Of a DNA stretch of 64,000 nucleotides, positions 59,713-64,000 are shown piece by piece. Under the pieces are notes generated by a model. It was not told the DNA's origin. It saw only the letters and a list, made by a program, of their open reading frames with translations, and ran no database searches. The stretch comes from Butyrivibrio sp. CB08 (GTDB taxonomy: Bacteria; Bacillota; Clostridia; Lachnospirales; Lachnospiraceae): contig NZ_RAIR01000002.1 in assembly GCF_003625485.1 (NCBI RefSeq), positions 248,001-312,000 of the forward strand, given 5' to 3'. Position 1 is the first letter of the stretch, and each line of letters opens with the position of its first letter. Made by a program: the position numbers and the translations under genes.

Positions 59713-59729
59713 ACCGACAGATTGTCGGT
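59713..59729. promoter_or_regulatory. TetR operator upstream of the MFS gene
   Basis: ACCGACAGATTGTCGGT, a perfect 7-bp inverted repeat with 3-nt centre, 15 nt upstream of the MFS start. It is the same site as at 60440 except for the centre. Confidence 0.85.
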
Positions 59730-59783
59730 ACAAATTTCTAATATATGGGACCGCCATTTCCTGGCAGGTCCCAGTTAACAGTA

Positions 59784-60407
59784 TTATCCAAAGAATGGGC
59801 CAAGTACTTTAACAAGGCTCCCTTCTTTTGCTCCAAGAATCCTCTCAGTGTGATGAATAAACGCCTTACCTTTGGCCTTCATCTGCTTGGGGGTTAAGTT
59901 TTCCAGTTCGTCAAAGGCTACATTAGAGTAGATCATTATCATCTCAGATGCTTCCTGTGGGTACCTGGCATCAAACAGCCCCTGCTTGTTGCCCTCTTCT
60001 ATGAGCTGTGCAAAAAGAGGTACCACTCCGCTTATGAGCTTTTCCTGCATCTTCTGGTGAAGCAGGGCGTTCTGCGGCTTGTGCATCTGTTCAAGTACAG
60101 CATCCTTGGCACCATTTTGTATATTGATGGCAAGTAGTGCCTTGGCAACCTTTTCAAGAACAGGCATATCCTTGTCGTTAACAATAGCCTTTGCTCCAGC
60201 GATCGCCTGTCTTGTCATCCTATCTATTATGGCATCCAGGATCTCTTCCTTGGAGCCAAAGTGATGATAAAGCGTTCCCCTTGCTATTCCGATCCTGGCA
60301 ATGATGTCATTGGTACTTGCATTGTCATAGCCTTTCTCAGCAAAGAGCTCCTCAGCCACATCCAGTATTTCGTTTTTTCTCTCTTCTGCAGTCTTAACTA
60401 TTCTCAT
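59784..60407 (-). CDS. TetR-family repressor of the efflux operon
   Basis: 207-residue TetR protein. HTH (about 8-52) has EILDVAEELFAEKGYDNAST and IARGTLYHHFGSKEEIL, which are typical of AcrR members. The rest is the ligand-binding helical domain. I use ATG 60407; the TTG at 60440 would lie inside the operator. Two matching operators show that it represses its own gene and the MFS gene. Confidence 0.9.
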   Translation of the reverse strand: MRIVKTAEERKNEILDVAEELFAEKGYDNASTNDIIARIGIARGTLYHHFGSKEEILDAIIDRMTRQAIAGAKAIVNDKDMPVLEKVAKALLAINIQNGAKDAVLEQMHKPQNALLHQKMQEKLISGVVPLFAQLIEEGNKQGLFDARYPQEASEMIMIYSNVAFDELENLTPKQMKAKGKAFIHHTERILGAKEGSLVKVLGPFFG

Positions 60408-60439
60408 ATTATCTGTTGTTTTCAGGCTTTTTGGTATCA

Positions 60440-60489
60440 ACCGACACCTTGTCGGTAATCATTATAACCTCAAAGACAGATTAATGCAA
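60440..60489 (-). promoter_or_regulatory. TetR promoter and operator
   Basis: TTGCAT (60484-60489), 17 nt, TATAAT (60461-60466) on the minus strand. The operator ACCGACACCTTGTCGGT (60440-60456) covers the expected start of transcription. Confidence 0.82.
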
Positions 60490-61120
60490 GTACCCCGTAA
60501 GCAGCCAGTCCCAGGCTTGCTGCGCAGCAGCTTGGAGCGTCGATAAAGATATCGAGCTTGGTTGCTCTGAACATAAATCCAATGAGCTGAAATGCCAGAG
60601 GATTAAGAAGTACACACCAGTAAGGAGCCTGCAACACTCCTGTAATTAGGAGCACTATCACCACCAGAGCCGGGATGATCACCAGCATGACATACAACGT
60701 AAAGAATGGAACATAGATCTGTCTGAAGGTAGACTGGATCACATCCTCCGCAAGTTCCTCGTCGCCCTTTGCCACTATCTTTCTATAGATGGTAGGCTGC
60801 TGGCACAGGAAGGTGTGGATCATAAATCCTCCCATGGCCCCACATAAAAACACTATAGTAAGGGTTGTTGCCAGAGTCTGATTCTGCTTGCCCAGAACCA
60901 TCATAAGAGCGATAAATCCGCATGAATACATTGGAACAGCGAACATTGCCAGGATGTCAGACCACACAAATCTCCAGTGGGCCATGTTCATCCATTCGCT
61001 GTCTAAAATCTTCATCTTTCCAAGCTTCTTATTCTTTGGTCCCTTGAGGTCCAGCAAAAGATCTGCCGTGGCACACAAAAGTCCTCCAATAATTCCGATA
61101 ATAGCTAATGTAGTGATCAT
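60470..61120 (-). CDS. Six-helix membrane protein
   Basis: 216-residue protein with about six hydrophobic segments (about 3-22, 52-72, 80-102, 130-160, 165-182, 192-214). Contains AHWRFVWSDILAMFAVPMYSCGF. It may be DUF6796-like, a tentative recall. The gene ends at the TetR promoter and follows the DUF3795 gene by 30 nt. Function unknown. Confidence 0.75.
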   Translation of the reverse strand: MITTLAIIGIIGGLLCATADLLLDLKGPKNKKLGKMKILDSEWMNMAHWRFVWSDILAMFAVPMYSCGFIALMMVLGKQNQTLATTLTIVFLCGAMGGFMIHTFLCQQPTIYRKIVAKGDEELAEDVIQSTFRQIYVPFFTLYVMLVIIPALVVIVLLITGVLQAPYWCVLLNPLAFQLIGFMFRATKLDIFIDAPSCCAASLGLAAYGVLALICL

Positions 61121-61150
61121 ATCTTTTCACCATCTTAAAGGTACTTGCCT

Positions 61151-61486
61151 TTAAGCCCTTTCAAGTCTCTTTCGAGCCTCCTCATTGTTGCCTATGATCA
61201 TTGCGACCTTTTCGCATGCTGTCATTTCTGCGCAGTCGCCACAGGTCTCAACTTTTCTGCCAAGAGCGCACTGTCTTACCGGGCACATTGACTGGCAGTA
61301 TGGAGTCTTAACTCCTGTAAGCCTGCAACCAACGCAGTTGATCATCTCTGGAGTGATCTCAACCCCATTGAGCTTACTCCACTCCTTTGCAACCTTCTGT
61401 CTAAGCTCGTTGTCATCATTTACTGTTGCGATCCTTGCCTCGCACTTCTCGCAGTCAAGTCCGCAAAATGCTATATAATCTGTCAT
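61151..61486 (-). CDS. DUF3795-family cysteine-rich protein
   Basis: 111-residue protein with many cysteines: FCGLDCEKCEAR, NCVGCR, PYCQSMCPVRQCA and TCGDCAEMTAC. This matches DUF3795, which probably binds zinc or an Fe-S cluster. Start at 61486, behind AGGAGGAG, instead of 61522. Co-transcribed with the downstream membrane protein. Confidence 0.85.
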   Translation of the reverse strand: MTDYIAFCGLDCEKCEARIATVNDDNELRQKVAKEWSKLNGVEITPEMINCVGCRLTGVKTPYCQSMCPVRQCALGRKVETCGDCAEMTACEKVAMIIGNNEEARKRLERA

Positions 61487-61551
61487 AGTTTTCTCCTCCT
61501 GTTTCTGTATATGACAAGCCAATCTTTTTTTACTATGACCATCTTATCAGC

Positions 61552-61602
61552 AAAAAAATACAGCCCCTCATCATGCACTGATTTGGGGCTGCTTTACACT
61601 TA
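61552..61602 (-). terminator. Terminator repeat, copy 5
   Basis: Follows the cNMP-like gene. Stem CAGCCCC/GGGGCTG, loop TCATCATGCACTGATTT, flank CTTTACACTTAT; T-rich after the stem on the minus strand. Two compensating base changes from copy 3 keep the stem (GACCC/GGGTC versus GCCCC/GGGGC). Confidence 0.86.
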
Positions 61603-61607
61603 TTTAA

Positions 61608-62144
61608 CTATTTCTTATTGTTTCCCATGAAGTACATCTTTCCTCTCATTCCGCCGCCAGAGAGGTAGTATTCCTTGAGAAGATCTTTTTTGAGCTGATT
61701 GATGGTGTCATCTTCTTCCTTCTTGGTATAGGTCGCCAGCTCTTCACTAAGTGCCAGGATCTGGTGCTGCATGATCACCATGTTCTTGGCCATGTTCTTC
61801 ATAATCTGAAGGATACTTGAATGATTCTCCTGAATGAAGTCACCAATTCGACCTTCTGTAACTCTGATGGCATAAACATCGGTGTAAGCTATGACTGTAT
61901 AGATCGCCGGTGCCTGCATCAAAAGACCAAGCTCGCTAAAGCAGGCTCCTGGTCCGATAATTCCAATAAGCACTTCATTAGGAGTACCATAACCAACATA
62001 CATCTCAGCCCTGCCCTGAATGATCTTGTACATATCAAGGCACACTTCACCTTCCTGAACGATCATGGACTCGGCCGGAAAAGTAACTATGGCCTTACCT
62101 TCAAACTTGTTATCACCTATAAGGTTATTATTACCGTCACCCAT
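61608..62144 (-). CDS. Cyclic-nucleotide-binding-like protein with altered pocket
   Basis: 178-residue protein: cNMP-binding fold (about 12-125) and a helical end (about 130-165), no HTH. The YVGYGTPNE motif is shared with the tandem protein at 26784. The phosphate-binding cassette reads SELGLLMQAPAIYTVIA: the Arg is missing, so cyclic nucleotides may not bind. Possibly a partner of the other cNMP proteins or a sensor of another ligand. Confidence 0.82.
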   Translation of the reverse strand: MGDGNNNLIGDNKFEGKAIVTFPAESMIVQEGEVCLDMYKIIQGRAEMYVGYGTPNEVLIGIIGPGACFSELGLLMQAPAIYTVIAYTDVYAIRVTEGRIGDFIQENHSSILQIMKNMAKNMVIMQHQILALSEELATYTKKEEDDTINQLKKDLLKEYYLSGGGMRGKMYFMGNNKK

Positions 62145-62373
62145 TTTATCTCCTTCTCAAATGACATTCTGATGTTCAATAGGGAAAAGAAATATTAACA
62201 GTTTTTCAGATAATAATATCATACTATATTATTGAGTTTTGGGACATCATTTCCATTGTCTTCTTCATATTTTCTTCAAACTGATCTGCCCTCTGTCATT
62301 TACAGTGAGCTAAGGAATAAAGTCATCTGTCCTGACAGCTTGTAGCATGTCAGAAATTGCTTCTGTTTTTTGA

Positions 62374-62563
62374 TTTTGGGTCAAAAACGGCCTTTTTCAA
62401 AAAGGGGGACCATTTTTCTAACAGTATATTGATAAATGCTATGCGCTTTATTGATGCCGCAGCATTTTTTCCAATGTTCCACCACGTATTTAGCGAAGGA
62501 CTATGCATTTCGTGCAACTCAAAATGGTACCCCTTTTTCAAAAACCGCGATTTTCGCCCAAAA
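62374..62563. repeat. Inverted-repeat element in the 62.1-62.7 kb gap
   Basis: The 543-bp gap holds a foldback of two 43-bp arms, 62374-62416 and 62521-62563, about 80% complementary: TTTTGGG...AAAAAGGGG.ACCATTTT in the left arm and its near complement in the right. A 104-nt loop lies between. A minus-strand frame (62350-62691, 113 codons) crosses both arms, which gives similar FLKKGYHF and FLKKAVFD pieces; it lacks a good ribosome site and I do not call it a gene. Nothing else is clear in the gap. It may be a structured RNA or MITE-like. Confidence 0.6.
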
Positions 62564-62687
62564 CCAGCTAGCACTCCATGCAGAAATCCTTCTGCCGCAG
62601 AAAAATGCCAACCCACAGGATAACTGTCACCCCACCGGATGGCATAGCTATCCATTACTGCTTGATTACTTAAATTCTTTTCTATCT

Positions 62688-63968
62688 TCAATCTTCCACA
62701 TACTTGTATCTTCTCATGAATCTGCTTGATGTAATGGTTATGACAATACCTGTGATAGCCAGGATAAACATCATAAGAGCTGCTCCTGATCCCTTGCCTG
62801 TTCCAAAGACACCTGTCCAGAATGCACTACCACTCTTTACTTCCATGAATGGCTCGCAGATATGGTCCACGAAGAAGCCACCAAGGAAAAGACCTATTGG
62901 AATGGTAAAGAACTGCAGAGTATTTCTGCAGGCGTATACTCTTCCCTGAAGTTCGACTGGAACTGAATTACGCATGATAACATTCTGATTAGCTGCCATC
63001 AGTGGAACCAGCGCCCAGCCAAGGAACTGTCCGAAGCACCACACAACCGGATTTCTTGAAAATGCCAGAAGGAAGTTCTCTGTTCCAAGGGAAAAGAGCA
63101 TTGTAAGGTATATTACTCTTACCCTGTCCTTGGGCTTTGGCAGAACAGTTGGAAGAAAGCTCCCAATAACCATGGCTATTCCTGAGCATGCTGTAACCAC
63201 GCCAAGAACATTATTTCCCTGTCTTGGAATTACAAGAGCAGGAAGTACTGCATCAAAGCTTGAAGCTGTAAGGTTAACACCTGCCATAAACAGTATCACG
63301 TGAAGTACCAGAGGGTTCTGTTTTAAAAACACAAGTCCCTCTTTAGCAAGTACCAGTACGTTCTCACTCTTTCCATTACCAGTCTCAATCTCAGGAAGCT
63401 TAATGAACAAAAGAAGTGCCAGAAAAGCAATTCCAAATGTCACAAGGTCAACTCCTATAACAGCATCAAGGCCCGCAATACCATATAATGCTGCTGCAAT
63501 AAGTGGATTTCCAATTGAGATAAGTGAACGTGAAAGAGACATAAGTCCACTGGTCTTCTGGTACTCATCCTTAGGTACGATCAGCGTATTTGCTACTTCA
63601 GAAGCCGGCTGCTGAACCGTGTTCATAAGACCTGAGAACATGTTGATGGCATACAGATGCCACATGCTAAGAAGGTCTGTCTTGTAGAGGACAAATACCA
63701 AAACTGTTGTAAGTGCCGCCATAAGATCGCAGACAAGCATGGTTTTCTTTTTATCGAACTTATCTGTGAGAGCCCCTGCAAAAATGCTCATGATAACATA
63801 TGGTGCATAGGTGCAGATTGAAAGCGACGCTGTACTAAGTGCTGAGCCTGTCTTTTCATAAATCCACAGTGTCAGCGCAAACTGTGTCATGGCGCTTCCA
63901 AGCTGTGACAGGCTCTGGGTACTCCAAAGTATGTAAAAGTCTCTAAGTTTCATTATTCTGTTTTTCAT
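62688..63968 (-). CDS. MFS transporter
   Basis: 426-residue MFS_3-type transporter with about twelve helices. Motif A is FAGALTDKFDKKKTMLVCD. It also has NVIMRNSVPVELQGRVYACRNT, shared in pattern with the other MFS protein (VPxxxQGRV). ATG 63968 has AAGGAG upstream. No cognate regulator is seen; its promoter lies beyond the window edge. Confidence 0.9.
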   Translation of the reverse strand: MKNRIMKLRDFYILWSTQSLSQLGSAMTQFALTLWIYEKTGSALSTASLSICTYAPYVIMSIFAGALTDKFDKKKTMLVCDLMAALTTVLVFVLYKTDLLSMWHLYAINMFSGLMNTVQQPASEVANTLIVPKDEYQKTSGLMSLSRSLISIGNPLIAAALYGIAGLDAVIGVDLVTFGIAFLALLLFIKLPEIETGNGKSENVLVLAKEGLVFLKQNPLVLHVILFMAGVNLTASSFDAVLPALVIPRQGNNVLGVVTACSGIAMVIGSFLPTVLPKPKDRVRVIYLTMLFSLGTENFLLAFSRNPVVWCFGQFLGWALVPLMAANQNVIMRNSVPVELQGRVYACRNTLQFFTIPIGLFLGGFFVDHICEPFMEVKSGSAFWTGVFGTGKGSGAALMMFILAITGIVITITSSRFMRRYKYVED

Positions 63969-64000
63969 TTTTCTTCGCTCCTTTTTCAAACAATTACTTC

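Noticed and set aside
62350..62691. 113-codon minus-strand frame as a protein gene
   Set aside because: It crosses both arms of an inverted repeat, lacks a good ribosome site, and plus-strand frames of similar length exist over the same DNA.

Overview
This 64 kb window looks like a chromosomal segment of an anaerobic, low-to-middle GC Gram-positive bacterium of the Lachnospiraceae, most like Butyrivibrio or Pseudobutyrivibrio. The case rests on strong AGGAGG ribosome binding sites with frequent TTG/GTG starts, an mgl sugar importer, a monomeric [FeFe] hydrogenase of the TSCCP type, ClpC coupled to a YtrA-type GntR regulator, SH3-domain and InlB-repeat surface proteins, and many small Lachnospiraceae-type hypotheticals. 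The family assignment is inference; no rRNA or tRNA gene is present to confirm it. All but two confident genes lie on the minus strand, so the text reads operons from high to low coordinates.

Layout. 1-3.9 kb: mglBAC sugar importer, with three copies of a TTTTGTGCAAAA motif upstream. 4.1-8.8 kb: secreted proteins, including two transglutaminase-fold proteins in one operon and an acidic surface protein ending in a VLGARRAGT motif and a membrane anchor. 8.9-14 kb: radA, a small plus-strand gene, clpC with its GntR regulator. 14-19.1 kb: purE-purM-purN-purD followed 3 nt later by an SH3-domain membrane protein. 19.2-25.2 kb: pyrE, two small membrane proteins, an M29-like aminopeptidase, a MutS-like ATPase and a HAD phosphatase. 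25.3-27.8 kb: a PAS/nucleotide-cyclase protein and a protein with two cyclic-nucleotide-binding domains. 27.9-31.6 kb: a large InlB-repeat surface protein and a divergent membrane protein. 31.6-31.9 kb: a non-coding foldback element made of repeated TGGTCCGTAAT motifs.

32-43.1 kb may be one long transcript: larB, a three-gene NitT/TauT-type ABC importer, a [FeFe] hydrogenase, a hybrid histidine kinase, a response regulator, pyrF, a duplicated RsbW-like protein and a STAS protein. It joins nickel-pincer-type cofactor chemistry, hydrogen metabolism, phosphorelay signalling and pyrimidine synthesis, and is the most unusual neighbourhood in the window. 43.2-52.3 kb: an amino acid racemase, a PadR-controlled ferredoxin/esterase operon, a three-part protein (S51 peptidase-like, degenerate GGDEF, EAL), a hydrolase/DUF4097 group, and rsgA behind a possible leader peptide and terminator. 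52.4-55.3 kb: a second VLGARRAGT surface protein and small proteins. 55.4-60.5 kb: a TetR-controlled efflux operon with two matching operators. 60.5-64 kb: DUF3795, another cyclic-nucleotide-binding-like protein, a second foldback element and an MFS transporter.

Themes that cross the window are cyclic nucleotide and c-di-GMP signalling, surface proteins with a possible unrecognised C-terminal sorting motif, and a dispersed terminator family (five copies between 44 and 61.6 kb) whose loop and flanks are conserved as well as its stem.
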